Shown here: positions 9,901 through 21,500 of the stretch, one piece after another
Layout of the letters: each line of letters opens with the position of its first letter
Numbering within the stretch: position 1 is the stretch's first letter
Translations under genes and position numbers: made by a program
Origin: Flavobacteriales bacterium
GTDB lineage: Bacteria > Bacteroidota > Bacteroidia > Flavobacteriales_F > PHOS-HE28
Assembly (NCBI GenBank): GCA_016721825.1
Contig: JADKHI010000003.1
Span: 1 to 64,000, forward strand
Reading direction: 5' to 3'
Length of the DNA stretch: 64,000 nucleotides
The notes under the pieces: generated by a model
The model's input: the letters and a program-made list of their open reading frames with translations, nothing else
Told to the model about the DNA's origin: nothing
Database searches by the model: none

Positions 9901-12037
9901 CGGCCCTGCCGTGCCCGGCACCGCCTGCAACGACAACGATGATTGTACCACCGGCGATGTATACGATGCCAACTGCCTCTGCACCGGCACCTTCGCCGAT
10001 GCCGATGGTGATGGCACCTGCGACGCCGACGACTTGTGTCCCGGCGGACCCGAGCCCGGCACCGCGTGCAACGACAACGATGACTGCACCACGGGCGATG
10101 TGATCGGAGCCAACTGCCTCTGCGCCGGCACCTTCGCCGATGCCGATGGTGATGGCACCTGCGATGCGGACGATGTATGCCCCGGCGGACCGGAACCCGG
10201 CACGCCCTGCGATGACCTGAACGCAGGCACCATCAACGACATCATCCAAGCCAACTGCTTGTGCGCAGGCACGCTGCTCGGCAACGATTGCCTAGGAGTA
10301 CCCGGTGGTTCTGCCCTGCCTGGTACCAGCTGCGATGATGGCATCGCCACCACCGGCAACGATGTGTACGGTGCCAACTGTGTCTGCGCGGGTCAACTCA
10401 TCGACTGCCTGGGTGTGGCCGGTGGTTCCGCGCTGCCTGGCACCAGCTGCAACGACAACAACGCCAACACGGGCAACGATGCGTACGGTGCCAACTGCGT
10501 TTGCGTCGGTCAGCTGATCGACTGCCTTGGTGTGGTCGGTGGTTCCGCTCTGCCTGGCACCGCCTGCAACGACAACAACGCCAACACCATCAACGACGTG
10601 TATGGTGCGAACTGCGCTTGTGTTGGTACACCGATCGCGGGTTGCGACAACTGGACGCTGGAGCTCACCACCGACAATGCGGGTAGCGAAAGCACCTGGC
10701 AGATCATCAACTCCACCACCCTCTCGGTGATCGGAGCCGGTGGACCTTACGTCAGCAACACCACCACCACGGCCACCATCTGCATCCCTTCCGGTGCCTG
10801 CTACCGCTTGACGGTGACCGACGCCAATGGCATGAGCAACGGCACCACCGGTGGCTTCGTGCTTCGTGATCAGAACGGCAAGCGCGTGCTGGACAACGCC
10901 GGTGACGGTGTGTTCACCGGCATCAGCCAAGCGGTGGCCCCCTTCTGCAGCCCGGTGGGCAACGATGGGCTCATCGCCAGCCAGTGCGACAAGGTCGATT
11001 GGACCCCCGGTGGCCTGCTGATCGCCACCCCCAACAGCGCCGTAAGCGCCCAGTACGGTGTAGGCAACCAGAACAACGACGGGTACGAGTTCCGCATCTT
11101 CAACCCCGATGGTGGGTACGATCGCACGGTGTTCATCACCCATGCCAACCCGGTACCGGGTGCGCCTGCTGGTCCGAACGCCGCTTGCTACCTCGGCTTC
11201 AGCAGCCTGATCACCAATCCGGTGCCACAGAACGTGCTCTTGAACCTGCGTGTGCGCAGCGCCGTGAACGGTGTGTTCAGCGCTTGGGGTCCTGCCTGCC
11301 GCTTCAAGATCGATGCGGCAGCTGCAGCATGCCCCCTCGCCAAGCTCATCAGCACCCCCGGCTCCACCTTCAGCTGCGGTGCCACGGGTAAGGTGGTGAA
11401 CGCCTCTGGCGTTACTGGTCGCATCTACGCACAACCTGTCACCCGCCCGGTGGGTGGGGTGAACCAAGCGGCGAACGCCTACCTGTTCGAGCTCACCAAC
11501 ACGGCCAACGGGTACACCCGCCTGATCGGTGGCAGCAGCTACACGCTGGTGCTCGGCAAGTGGTTCACCAACCCGTTGCTATGCGGAACGCACACCTACA
11601 ACGTGCGTGTACGCGCCAGCTTCGATGGTGGTAGCACCTACTGCCCTTGGGGCGCGGTCTGCACGGTGGGCATCACCAACAACTTCGCCGCTCCCTTCTG
11701 CACCGCGCCTGCTGCGCCTGCAATGGCTGCCGGTGATGATCGCGTGTTCTTCGATGGCGACGAGACCAGCACCGAAGCGGTGTTGACCCTCTGGCCCAAC
11801 CCGAACAACGGCGAGCAGCTCTATGTGACCATCGACGGCCTCCAGAACGAAGTGACCACCGCCACGGTGGACATCTTCGACATGGTGGGGCATAAGGTGG
11901 CCACGCATACCATCGCTGTGAACAGCACCACCCTGAACACCGTGATCGCCCTGGACGCTTCCATGGCCAACGGCATGTACGTGGTGAACGTGACCGCCGG
12001 TGAAGAGTCCTTCATGCAGCGCCTGGTGATCCAGTAG
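6989..12037 (+). CDS. 1682-residue T9SS cargo protein with tandem PPC-type repeats and Ca-binding Cys-rich repeats
   Basis: The ATG at 6989 is chosen because it directly precedes a signal peptide (LLASTMALVVPLCTWAQ); the open frame extends 43 codons upstream without one. Residues about 24-790 hold six repeats of about 129 residues that open with APLYADDTEPNQSAG-type text and contain DWFRLQAPTDGVLSVTVLAEN and FNYTVA, resembling pre-peptidase C-terminal (PPC) beta-sandwich domains. Residues about 790-1215 are rich in Cys, Asp and Asn (CPNDPNKIAPGICGCG, ADADGDGTCDADD), like thrombospondin type-3 calcium loops, with CNDNDDCTTGDV units repeated. Residues about 1217-1600 are a module shared with the proteins ending at 17784 and 29595. 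The last 80 residues (LWPNPNNGEQLYV ... SFMQRLVIQ) are a type-A T9SS sorting domain. No peptidase domain is present, so its role is probably adhesive or structural. Confidence 0.8.
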   Translation: MRNLNKLLASTMALVVPLCTWAQTEIEPNNSAGAANALSYNTAMAGSSGTCAPTDVSVDWYSITSTAQGVLRLQTSMSNTGGTDVPVSLLLRNSAQTVIATFVATAGANGVAVDQTFTHLCSGIGVYYISIANPSPSVCTNYSLTYDRLAPDYADDSEPNSSAGQALDTLDAGVPREGQINFEYGDADDWHRILAPNDGVITVTVLAEHADAAPGTMNLRLRNSSSTVLQTWTVNVGASGTPMTNTFTRNCTGAEVHYFLTFDGPSVCGASYRISYTVAAPFYGDDAEPNQSAGPAIIANAGSNYDGRLSFEYDNTIDWFLLQAPNDGLMTVTVLAEHAGALPSEMTVYLRNSSSSVIETWTAVIGANGVPVSNTFTHTCAGTEAVYYLSLDTPDDCGVSYRLNYTVAAPLYADDQEPNQSAGPAIIANAGTDYDGRVTFDYDNTTDWFRLQAPTDGVLSVTVLAENATASTATLFVNLRNSASTIIETWSVGVGASGAPSTTTLTHTCAGTEAVYYLELGNPTVCGTSYRFNYTVAAPLYADDTEPNQSAGPAIVAGAGIDHAGRVSFEYDNATDWFRLQAPTDGVLSVTVLAENADVTTGTLFVNLRNSSSTVIETWSVDVGASGAPSTTTLTHTCSGTESVYFLELGNPDVCGTSYRFNYTVAAPLYADDTEPNQNAGSANVIDLTSAPATGRVSFEYDDATDWFRVTHPGGVLSVVTRAENAGPATTMFMNFRNSSSTVILQDVLTVGGNGIAVLDTMASAGPLAAGTYYIEVGNPAACGVSYQFNCYDDDDDGICNSSDLCAGTPTGEGVNSNGCSCSQVIVDDGDVCTLDACLNGNVTNTFQDADGDLTCDVNDGCPNDPNKIAPGICGCGVADTDTDSDGTANCNDGCPNDPNKIAPGQCGCGVADTDTDSDGTADCNDACPNLANLVNGDPCDDGNPNTINDVVSNCLCSGTLLGNDCEGVPGGPAVPGTACNDNDDCTTGDVYDANCLCTGTFADADGDGTCDADDLCPGGPEPGTACNDNDDCTTGDVIGANCLCAGTFADADGDGTCDADDVCPGGPEPGTPCDDLNAGTINDIIQANCLCAGTLLGNDCLGVPGGSALPGTSCDDGIATTGNDVYGANCVCAGQLIDCLGVAGGSALPGTSCNDNNANTGNDAYGANCVCVGQLIDCLGVVGGSALPGTACNDNNANTINDVYGANCACVGTPIAGCDNWTLELTTDNAGSESTWQIINSTTLSVIGAGGPYVSNTTTTATICIPSGACYRLTVTDANGMSNGTTGGFVLRDQNGKRVLDNAGDGVFTGISQAVAPFCSPVGNDGLIASQCDKVDWTPGGLLIATPNSAVSAQYGVGNQNNDGYEFRIFNPDGGYDRTVFITHANPVPGAPAGPNAACYLGFSSLITNPVPQNVLLNLRVRSAVNGVFSAWGPACRFKIDAAAAACPLAKLISTPGSTFSCGATGKVVNASGVTGRIYAQPVTRPVGGVNQAANAYLFELTNTANGYTRLIGGSSYTLVLGKWFTNPLLCGTHTYNVRVRASFDGGSTYCPWGAVCTVGITNNFAAPFCTAPAAPAMAAGDDRVFFDGDETSTEAVLTLWPNPNNGEQLYVTIDGLQNEVTTATVDIFDMVGHKVATHTIAVNSTTLNTVIALDASMANGMYVVNVTAGEESFMQRLVIQ
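7068..9360 (+). repeat. Six tandem repeats of about 387 bp encoding PPC-like domains
   Basis: Repeat boundaries are near 7068, 7436, 7827, 8212, 8599 and 8986, with the last ending near 9360. The middle copies are most alike: the copies starting at 8212 and 8599 share long near-identical runs such as the ACCGATGGCGTGCTTTCCGT segment at about 8350 and 8738. The gradient (central copies similar, outer copies diverged) fits expansion by unequal recombination. Confidence 0.75.
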
Positions 12038-12060
12038 GACGCTCAGAGGTTCCGAAAAAG

Positions 12061-12094
12061 GGGAACACCCCTGCCGATCGGCAGGGGTGTTCCC
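12061..12094 (+). terminator. Perfect hairpin terminator after the PPC-repeat gene
   Basis: The arms GGGAACACCCCTGCCGA (12061-12077) and its exact complement (12078-12094) make a 17-bp stem, starting 24 bases after the stop codon and preceded by a short A-run. There is little T-run after it, so efficiency is uncertain. Confidence 0.7.
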
Positions 12095-12248
12095 TTCACT
12101 CACCGTCCAGCAGGCTTGGTCCACCACTGCGGCTGGACGTTGCGACCTCGCTCGACCTGCACCGGAGAATCAGCATGCAAGAAATTTTCCGGATAGCGCG
12201 TTCGTCGAACATTAACAGCTGTTTAGCGTCACATTACGGTCGTTCGTC

Positions 12249-12280
12249 TTGACTTAAAAAGAGGTCCGGGCGTAACTTTC
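12249..12280 (+). promoter_or_regulatory. Candidate Bacteroidota promoter for the large secreted protein gene
   Basis: TTG at 12249-12251 and TAACTTTC at 12273-12280 are 21 bases apart, close to the Bacteroidota pattern TTTG, about 19, TAnnTTTG; the last base of the -7 element differs. Transcription would start near 12287, giving an approximately 205-base leader. Confidence 0.35.
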
Positions 12281-12493
12281 CGGCCGTTCATCGGTAGAAA
12301 GGCGACATGACATAAGTCATCCCGCTACGGATGCCGGTTCCTTGACGTACTGCCTGAGCGATCCCATGTGATCTGCGATCTGAGGCCTTCGGGCTTTGGC
12401 TTCTACTGCGAAACGCCTCCTCTATTGACCAGAGAACGGCTTGGACACCGCAGCGGACTCTCCGCCGCATTGATCACACGAAAACACTTTCCT

Positions 12494-15400
12494 ATGGTAC
12501 GACCACTCTCCCTTCTCAATAGCGCCAGGCTTTACGTGCATCGAACGTTGCTGCTGACAGCCTTGCTGTTCGGCGGGTTGCTTGGCACGCAGGCGCAGGT
12601 CGCCTACGGGCTATACATGGTCCCAATCGGCCGGAACCTATACCGCGGTCGGTGCAGCTGACTCGAACGCCCTCTTTGCGGATGGCTGGGATGACAACCA
12701 GACCACGGTGACCTTGCCTTTCACCTTCAACTTCAATGGAATCGACTATACCCAGGTCACTGTTTCCAGCAATGGGTTCCTGGTTTTCGGAAACACGTTG
12801 AATGCGAACAACACCGGCGAAGCCTATGTCGGTGGTGGGGATGAGAGCGGCTTGTACCTAGGCGGCACCGCCACCAACAACGGTATCGCCGCGTTCAACG
12901 CAGATCTGGATGAGCAGACCTACGGCACGGTGACAGGTAGCCGCACCAACGGTTCAACCAGCATCACATCGGTAAGCAGCACAACGAACCTGCGCGTGGG
13001 CATGCGCCTGAGCGGAACCGGTATCCCTGCCACCGCAGTGATCACCAACATCTCCGGCAGCACGGTGACCATGAGCGAGGCCGCTACTAGCACATCCAGC
13101 TCGAACCTGACGCCTCGTGCCAACGCTGTGGCCCTGACCACCGGCAGCGCGCCGAACCGGGTATTCGTCGTACAGTTCACACGTGTGCTCCGCTTCGGAT
13201 TCAGCAACGAAGAGGCGAGCTTCCAGATACGTTTGAACGAAGGTGGAGGCGACCTGGCCGATCAAACGATCAACATGGTCTATGGCACCTGTTCCGCGAA
13301 CAACAACAACAACAGCAGCCCGGTACAGGTCGGTATCCGCACCACGACCTCCGACTTCAACAGTCGCACCACCACCTCGAACTGGACAAGCACCACGGCG
13401 GGCACAGGAAACACCGACCGTTGTCGTTTTCGGAATACGGTTGAACCACCCAGTGGTCGTACCTACACCTGGACCCCGGACTATTGCTCCGGTGCGGTTA
13501 CAGCAGGTACCATCGGTGGCACTTCTTCCATCTGTTCAGGTACAGGCACCACCTTGACATTGAGCGGACAAAGCTCTGCGTCCTATGGCATTTCCACTGC
13601 TTGGTTCTACTCCACCGTGAGCGGTGGACCGTACAGCAACTCGGCCGGCACAGGTACAAGCCTGGCCACCGGCAGCTTGACGGCCACCCGGTTCTACGTG
13701 GCTACGACCACCTGTGACAATGGTGGAACAAGCGCGACCACGGCGCAATTCGCCGTGAACGTGACCCCTGCCCCTACCGCCTCGAACGCCGGTCCTGACC
13801 AAACGATCTGCATCACCACACCCAACGTGACCTTGGCAGCCAACGTGCCTGGAGCGGGAACGGGAGCGTGGAGCGTGGTCTCCGGCCCCTCCACATCGAA
13901 CGCGCAGTTCAGCAGCACAGCGGCGAACGACGCCACCTTCACCCCTGCTGGTGGTGCGGGCACTTACACACTGCGCTGGACCATCAGCAACGCACCGTGC
14001 ACGGCCTCCACGAACGATGTACAGATCATCGTAAGGGCCTTGCACCAACAGCGTCCGTGGGCGGACCTCAGACGATCTGTGCCTCAGCCACCACCACGGC
14101 ACTGGGTGGTAACACCGCTACCCCAGGCACTGGTGCTTGGAGCGTGGTGAGCGGCGGTACAGGCACCTTCAGTAACGCGGCCAGCGGCTCTTCCACCTTC
14201 ACCCACACGGGAGGTGCAGGCCCGGTCGTATTGCGCTGGACCATCAGCAACAGCCCCTGTGCATCGACCACGGCCGATGTGTCGATCAGCATCACACCAG
14301 CTACCACGGCATCCAACGCAGGCCCTGACGCTTCCTTCTGTCTTAGCAGCATCTCCACGACGCTTGCGGCGAACACACCGGTGAACGGTACAGGAGCATG
14401 GTCGATCCTGGCCGGCTCCCCCAACACGTCGCTGGCCCAACTGAGCGATGCGGCGTCTCCACGGCCACGTTCACGCCACCACCAGCGGCACTTACACCTG
14501 CGATGGACCATCTCCAACGCCCCTGTGCCGCATCCACCAACGACGTGGTGCTCACGGTGCAGCCCTTCGCTGCGGCCGTGACGGAGACCTTTGATGCCGA
14601 TGGAAACTTCACCGTGCCCAACGGTGTGACCCAGATCATTGTGGAAGCATGGGGCGGTGGTGCTTCAGGCGGTGGCTCCACCAATGCCGGAGGTATCAGC
14701 GCCAGAGGCGGCGGCGGCGGCGGTGGCGGTGCCTACGTGACCAAGACCTTGACCGTGACCCCAGGCAGCAACCTTAGCGTGCTGGTGGCTGCTGCCGTGA
14801 ACGGAACGAGCGGTGCTACGGGCACCAACGGTAACCCATCAACGATCGCAGGCTTCGAGCCTCAGGTGTTCGCGGCCGGCGGGACCGCAGGTGCAGGCAA
14901 CACGGTCGGTGGCAGTCCTGCCGGCGGCGCTGGCGGAACCACTGCGGCTTCACAAGGTGATAGCGAAACAGCAGGAACCACAGGCGGCAACGGTGCTACT
15001 GGCACAGGTATATCGTCCGGTGCCGGTGGTGCTGGAGCGAATGGCGGTGCCGGAGGAAATTCCATTGGCTCAGGAACGAACAATGGCAACAACGGTACGG
15101 CACCTGGTGGTGGAGGAGGCGGATCACGCACATCGATCAACAACGGTAACCGGACCGGTGGTACTGGCGCGGCTGGTCGCGTGATCATCAGTTACACCCC
15201 GGCGCCGAGTTTGAGCGCCAGCGCGAGCACCATCTGCCAAGGCAGCAGCACCTCGCTCACCGCTGCAGGTGGCTCGACGTACTTGTGGAGCCCTGGTGGA
15301 GAAACGACGGCTTCGATCTCCGTCAGCCCCACCTCCACCACGACCTACGGCGTTACGATCACCAACATCTGCCCTGAGACGTTGACGCAGGAGATCACGG

Positions 15401-17784
15401 TGACACCCCCTGCCAGCCCAGGCACCAACGGCAGCACCACGGTGTGCAGCGATGGTAGCGCCTTCGACATGGCGACCTTCCTTGGCACGCATGAACCTGG
15501 CGGAAGTTGGACGCTCGGCGGTTCACCACACAGCAACATCTTCACACCAGGTACGGATATCGCGGGTGTCTACACTTACACGGTAAGCGGTCCTTCGCCT
15601 TGCGGCAATTCATCGGCAACGGTGACAGTGAACGTGAACACCGCACCGGACGCCGGAAGCGATGCCACGACGACCATTTGCACCACCGGTGTGCCGACCA
15701 CGCTCATCAGCATGCTGAACGGTACGCCTGACGCTGGCGGTGCCTGGACCTTCGGTGGCAGCCCGGTAAGCGATACATATACGCCCGGAAGCAGCACGCA
15801 AGGGACCTATACCTATACGGTGACCGGAACAGCTCCTTGCGGTATTGCGACAGCCACGGTAACGATCAGCGAGACCCCCACTCCCACATGGTACGCGGAT
15901 GTGGATGGTGACGGCTTCGGTGACCCTGCTGTTAGCGTGCAGGCATGCATTGCGCCAGTGGATCACGTGAGCAACAGCGGCGATGGTTGCGTGAACGATC
16001 CCACCAAGCAGAGCCCCGGCATCTGCGGTTGCGACAACGCTGATGACGACAGTGATGGCGACGGCCTGGCCGATTGTATCGACCCCTGCCCCACCAGCGT
16101 GAACAACGGGGACACGGACGGCGACAGCACGCTTGACTGCGACGACCTGTGCCCCAACGACCCGAACAAGATCTACCCCGGTGCCTGCGGCTGCGGTACG
16201 CCTGATGCGGACACGGACGGTGACACTTACGTGGATTGCCTCGACGCCTGCCCGAACGATCCGCTGAAGATCGCCCCCGGTAGCTGCGGTTGTGGCAACC
16301 CCGAGCCCGGCATGGCCTGCAACGACAACAACGCCAACACCATCAACGATGTGGTGAACGGAAGCTGTGTCTGCGCTGGTACGCTGGTGGTGACCTGTGC
16401 CAACGACCTGATCCTGGACCTGGTAACGGACGCCAACGGATCACAGACCAGCTGGACCATTGAGCCGCAAGGCGGTGGTGCACCTGTGGCCCAAGGCAGC
16501 GGCTATGCGAGCAACGCCACGGTGGCGGTGCCCATCTGCCTGCCCAACGGCAACTATGTGCTGCGCGTGCTCGACAGCGGCAACAACGGCATCGCCAGCC
16601 CCGGTGGGTACATCCTGCGTACGCTGGATGGTCGCCGCATCGTGGATGACATGGGCAACGGTGGCTTCGCCGGTCAAAGCGTGGTGTCCCAAGGCTTCAA
16701 GTTGCCCCTAGGCAACCTGCAAGTGGAAGGCAACAACTGCGACCGCGTGGACTTCCTGCCGACGGAGAACATCCGCGTGACGCCTGATGCCGCAGTGAGC
16801 GCGCAATACGGCATTACGAACAGCACCAGCGGTTACGAGTGGTGCATCTACGACCCGAACGGCGGTTACCACCGCACAGTGTTCTTCAGCCATGCATTGG
16901 CGAACAGCCAGTTCCCCGCCGGACCTGAATGTGCCACTTACTTCCGCTGGGCCAACCTGGTGAGCAACCCGGTGCCGCATAACATGTTGTTGAACGTGCG
17001 CGTACGTCCGATCGTGGCCGGTGTGGGTGGTGCTTTCGGACCTGCTTGCCGCTTCAAGATCGATACCCAGCCCAGCAGCTGCATCACCACCCAACTGATC
17101 GGCACGCCGGGCCCCACGATGAGCTGCGGTGCCACCGGCAAGATGGTGAAGGCCTCAGGCCACGCAGGTCGCATCTATGCCCAGCCCGCAGTGCGCGTGG
17201 TGAACGGTATGAACCTCCCTGCGAACCGCTACCTGTTCGAGATCATCGAACCGATCAGCGGCTACGTGCGGATCATCTCGGCCAGCAACTACACACTCGT
17301 GCTCAGCCAGTGGTACACCGACCCCTTGCTCTGCGGCACGCACACTTACAACGTACGCGTTCGAGTGAGCTTCGACAACGGGACCACGTGGTGCCCTTAC
17401 GGCAACGTCTGCAGCGTGAGCATCACGAACAACCAGTCCGTTCCGTTCTGCAGCGTGCCCGGCGGCCCCATGGCGGGTGGCACCAACCACATGTTCTTCG
17501 ATGGCGATGAGTCCACCTTGGAGCCCGTGTTCAGCATGTGGCCGAACCCGAACAATGGTGAGCAGCTGTACCTGACCATCAAGGACCTTCATGAAGAATA
17601 CGCCACGGCCAACGTGGACCTCTTCAACCTAGTGGGTCAGAAAGTGTCCACGCACACCATCCCGATGAACGGCAACACGCTCAACACCGTGATCGCGCTG
17701 CACGGCGCATTGGCCAACGGCCTCTACGTGGTGAACGTCACCGTGGGTGAACAGACCTTCATGCAGCGCCTGGTCATAGACTAA
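12494..17784 (+). CDS. Very large T9SS cargo protein with Ig-like, glycine-rich and Ca-binding repeats (several frameshifts)
   Basis: The gene starts at ATG 12494 with a signal peptide (TLLLTALLFGGLLGTQAQV). The frame must be changed near 12605 to continue into GYTWSQSAGTYTAVG, near 14035 to continue from STNDVQIIV into APTASVGGPQTICAS, and twice near 14455-14510 to reach CAASTNDVVLTVQPF; the 14510-17784 part is intact. Domains in order: an N-terminal beta domain (LPFTFNFNGIDYTQVTVSSNGFLVFG), at least three Ig-like repeats marked by SNAGPDQTIC ... GTGAWSVVSG ... TLRWTISNAPC, a glycine-rich segment (14640-15190), PKD/Ig-like copies with GGSWTLGG and TYTYTVTG, thrombospondin type-3-like loops (15877-16300), the shared module (16390-17480) and a type-A T9SS tail ending SFMQRLVID-like text. 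About 1763 codons in total. The frameshifts may be assembly indels. Confidence 0.7.
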
Positions 17785-17806
17785 GGCCGCAATAACGCTT
17801 CAAGCC

Positions 17807-17838
17807 GAAGCCCCGTTCCACTGAAGGAACGGGGCTTC
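17807..17838. terminator. Bidirectional hairpin terminator
   Basis: GAAGCCCCGTTCC (17807-17819) pairs with GGAACGGGGCTTC (17826-17838) across a 6-base loop. It sits between the convergent stops at 17784 (plus) and 17865 (minus). A nearly identical hairpin with the same flanks is at 29618-29649. Confidence 0.8.
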
Positions 17839-17864
17839 GTGCGTTCAAAGAGGACGTTGAGGGA

Positions 17865-18506
17865 TCACACCAAGCCCTCCCGCACCGCCAAGCTCACCGC
17901 CCCTGCCACGCTCTTCACCTGGAGCTTCTCGTAGATATGGCTCACATGCGTGTTCACCGTGGCGTATGTGATGCCGCATTTCTCCGCGATCATCTTGTAG
18001 CTGAAGCCATCAACGAGCAACTTGAGGATCTCCACCTCGCGGTCGGTGAGGTTGAAATCAACGGTCTTCGAGGAACCACTGCCACGCTGCGCGAAGAGCT
18101 TCAGCACTTTGGAAGCCACGATGGGCGTCATGGGTGCGCCGCCTTGGGCCACTTCGATGATGCCGTCGATGAGCTTGGTGGGCGCGGTCTGCTTCAGCAG
18201 GTAGCCGTTGGCACCGGCCAGGATCGCTTCGAAGATCTTCTCGTTGTCCTCGAAGACCGTTTGCATCAGGATCTTCACGTCCTTGAACTGCTTGCGGATG
18301 AGGGCCACCCCCGCGATGCCGTCCACGTGCGGCATGTCGATGTCCATAAGCACCACGTCCGGTGAGGACTCGGTGATGTGGCGCACCACGTCGCGACAAT
18401 CGGGCCAGCTACCCACGAAGGTCATCTCCTCCGTGGAGTCGATGAGCAACTGCAGCCCCTCGCGCCGCTTGGCATTGTCGTCGAAGATGGCTACCCGCAG
18501 ATCCAT
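17865..18506 (-). CDS. NarL/FixJ-family (LuxR-type) response regulator
   Basis: The 213-residue protein has an N-terminal receiver domain with the acidic pair D9/D10, the phospho-acceptor D55 in VVLMDIDMP, T83 and the conserved K105 in YLLK. Residues about 150-213 are a LuxR-type helix-turn-helix (LTDREVEILKLLVDGFSYKMIAEKCGI ... VNTHVSHIYEKLQV). It starts 9 bases after the stop of the histidine kinase on the same strand, so the kinase is its likely partner. A 14-bp palindrome 37 bases upstream of its start, inside the kinase's 3' end, matches one in front of the kinase gene and is a plausible binding site for this regulator. Confidence 0.92.
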   Translation of the reverse strand: MDLRVAIFDDNAKRREGLQLLIDSTEEMTFVGSWPDCRDVVRHITESSPDVVLMDIDMPHVDGIAGVALIRKQFKDVKILMQTVFEDNEKIFEAILAGANGYLLKQTAPTKLIDGIIEVAQGGAPMTPIVASKVLKLFAQRGSGSSKTVDFNLTDREVEILKLLVDGFSYKMIAEKCGITYATVNTHVSHIYEKLQVKSVAGAVSLAVREGLV

Positions 18507-18515
18507 GCGGCAAAG

Positions 18516-21500
18516 CTATCGCGGCTGATCGCCGTCGGCTGTCATTGGTTCCAATGAACTTTTGCTTTCGCCCGGCACGAAGCGCAGCTCCACCGTGGTC
18601 CCCTTTCCCGCTTCGCTGGTGATGGTGAGCGTGCCCGGGATCTCCGCTGCGCGGTTGCGCATATTGCCCAAGCCGTTGCCGCCGCCGGCGCTTTCGTTCT
18701 GCATGTTCTGATCGAAGCCTTTGCCGTCATCTGCTACGCGCAACACGATGGCCGACTTATCGCGCACCAAGTCCACGCGCAGGTTCGCACAGCCGGAATA
18801 CTTCATGGCGTTGTTCACCGCTTCCTTGAAGATGAGGTAGAGGTTCTTGCGTTGGCCCATTTCCAGGCGCCAGCTCTTCAGTTCCTCATCGGCGTGGAGG
18901 TGCAATTTGCAGCCGCGCGCTTCGCTCACGTTCACGGCAAAGGCATGCATGCGTTTGATCACGCTGGCCATGTCGTCGTTGTCGGCGTTCACGGCCCACA
19001 CGATGTCGTTCATGGCCTCGAGCACTTGCGTGGTGCTATCGGTGATGCGGCCCAGCAGTTCGCTCGCTTCCGGTGCTTTGCCCGCGGCCTTCTTCTGTGC
19101 CACACTGCTGAAGAGCGATACGCTGCTGAGCGTAGATCCGATCTCGTCGTGCAGATCGCGGGCAATGCGCTCGCGCACGCGCACCACCTTCACGGCTTGT
19201 GCTAGGCGGTAACGGTAGAAGGCATATAGCGCACCCGCGAACACGAGCAAGGCAGCGATCCGGAACCACCAGGTGCCCCACCACGGCGGCGTGATGATGA
19301 GTTGCATCGTCGCGCCGCGCTCGTCCCACACGCCCGCGCTGTTGCGCCCTTGCACGCGGAAGGTGTAGGTGCCGGGATCGAGGTTGGTGAAGGTGGCCTC
19401 GTGCTGGGTGCCCACCTCTACCCAGTCGGTGCTGAAGTTCTCGAGCAGGTACCGGAACGTGTTCTTCAGCGGTGCGGTGTGGTCCATGCACGCGAAGGAG
19501 AAGGTGATCATGCGCTCGCTGTACGGCAGGGTGATGCTGCGCACGTACTCGATGGGCGCAGGGAGTTCGTAGCCTTCACCGGTGGCGTTGCCGAGGCCCG
19601 CTACGGCGACGGCCTTACCAACAAGTTTCATACCCGTGATCACCGTGGGTGATGCAGGGATCGTTTCGTAGAAGTCCTCGGGGTTGAAGTGGAAGGCGCC
19701 GCCCATGCCCTCGAACCAGAGTTCACCCTTCTCGGTCTTCGCGTAGCTGTAGCGGTTGAATTCGTTGCTCGGCAGGCCATCCTCCTTGGTGTAGGTCTTC
19801 ATCTTTCCCGTGCTGGGATCGAACTGGACCAGTCCCTGGTTGGTGCCGATCCACAGGTTGCCGCGTTCGTCGCTCAGGATGCTGTATATCACGTCGTTCG
19901 GCAGACCTTCCCGTGTAGTCCAGGCCTTGGAACGCTGCGTGCGCAGATCGAACCGCGCGAGGCCTCCGCCGTTGGTGCCCACCCAGAGCACATGCTGCGG
20001 ATCGGCCGGATCCAGGCAGGTGCTGAAGACCATATCATGCGGCAACGAATGCAGATCCTGCTCATCGTGCTGGTACACCTTCCATACACCCGTTTTCGGA
20101 TCCAGGTGGTGCAGACCGGCCACCGTGCCCATCCACACCGTGCCATCGGGGTGATGGGTGAATGAGGAAATGGACAAGTAATCGCTGGTACCGAAGGCGA
20201 TCGGCGGTGTGTAACGCCGGATGATGCTGCCGGTGCGTGCATCGAGGTGGGTGAGGTTCGTGACCACATCCACGTTCGTCCCCGTGACCGCCCAGATCGT
20301 GTTGCCCGGTCCAGGAAAGATGTCCCGTATCCGCTCGCCCTCCAAGGACTTGACATAGGTCAGACCATGATCGTCCAGTATGGCAGCCCGTATATCACGC
20401 GTACCACGCACCGCTTCGCCCACCCAGATCCTTCCCTGATCGTCCACCACGGCGCGTTCCATGTTCGGTGGTGTTCCGTGCGAGGGCATCAGGACCTTGG
20501 TGTAGATCCCGGGAGCACCGTAGCGGATGTTCAGGCCGTCCTTCATGAACCCGAGCAACATGCTGCCGCTCAGGTTGCCCGGATACACCCCCTTCAGTAG
20601 CCCGGGGTCCACGGGGGTGAAGCGCTCACGCCGCAGATTCGTTCGGAACACCCCGAAACCGCCCGTGGTGAACCAGACGTTGCCCGCGCGATCCTCGAAG
20701 GTCGGTCGCAAGCCCGTGGTTTGCCAGATGCCCGCTGGCACGGACCCGCTCGGGGTCACCACCTCGGTACGCCCGCTCTTCAGGTCCAAGCGCCGATCCA
20801 TTCCGTTGTGCGGACCGCCCCAGATACGGCGCTGGCTGTCCAGTAGCAGGAACAATTGGAATTGCTGGTCGGTGAGGTGGATGGTGTCGAGTGGCGCGGC
20901 CTGATCGTAGACCCGGAGTGTGACAAAGCCGGGTTCGGCGACGAGCATGTGTCCGGTAGCGGGATCGGCCACCATTTGCGGCGCTTCACGCACACCGTCC
21001 TGGGCGCGCCACGGGATCTTGTGGGGCCGATCGATGACCTGGAAGGAACCATCGGCCGAGCGATGGATGCAACGGAACGTATCGGGGTTGGCGATCCACG
21101 GATCATCGTTCGGGCCTATGAAGACACGCGCATCCACCAAGGGAACCATTGGTGGTGACACACTGCGAGGATCCTTCGCCACCAGCTGCGCCCCACCGTT
21201 CGGGTCCACCACCAGGTTGCGCCACCCTTGGCTGGTGTGCAGGCTTATCCGGGTCCGGCCCAGCCCGTCGGCGCAGAGACGCGATTGCAGCCTGGATGAG
21301 AGGCCGTCTTCCAAGCCTTCGACCCGTACATGCGCGAAGCGGCCCGTGCGGGGATCGTACCGGTCCAGTCCGAAGGGTGCATAGCCCACCCACAGGTATC
21401 CCTCCCGGTCCACCAGCAAGCTGCTGATGTGGTCACCGCCAATGCTGTTGGTGTCCTGCTCATTGTGCCGGAACACCGTGAAGGAGTATCCATCATAGCG

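Larger units (their letters stand above)
12038..12493. other. Long intergenic region with terminator and candidate promoter, no gene
   Basis: Between two large secreted-protein genes lie 456 bases. They hold a perfect palindrome (12061-12094), a promoter-like pair (12249-12280) and a small palindrome (12307-12320), which together imply a leader of about 200 bases for the downstream gene. I saw no convincing ORF, tRNA or riboswitch. Confidence 0.5.
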
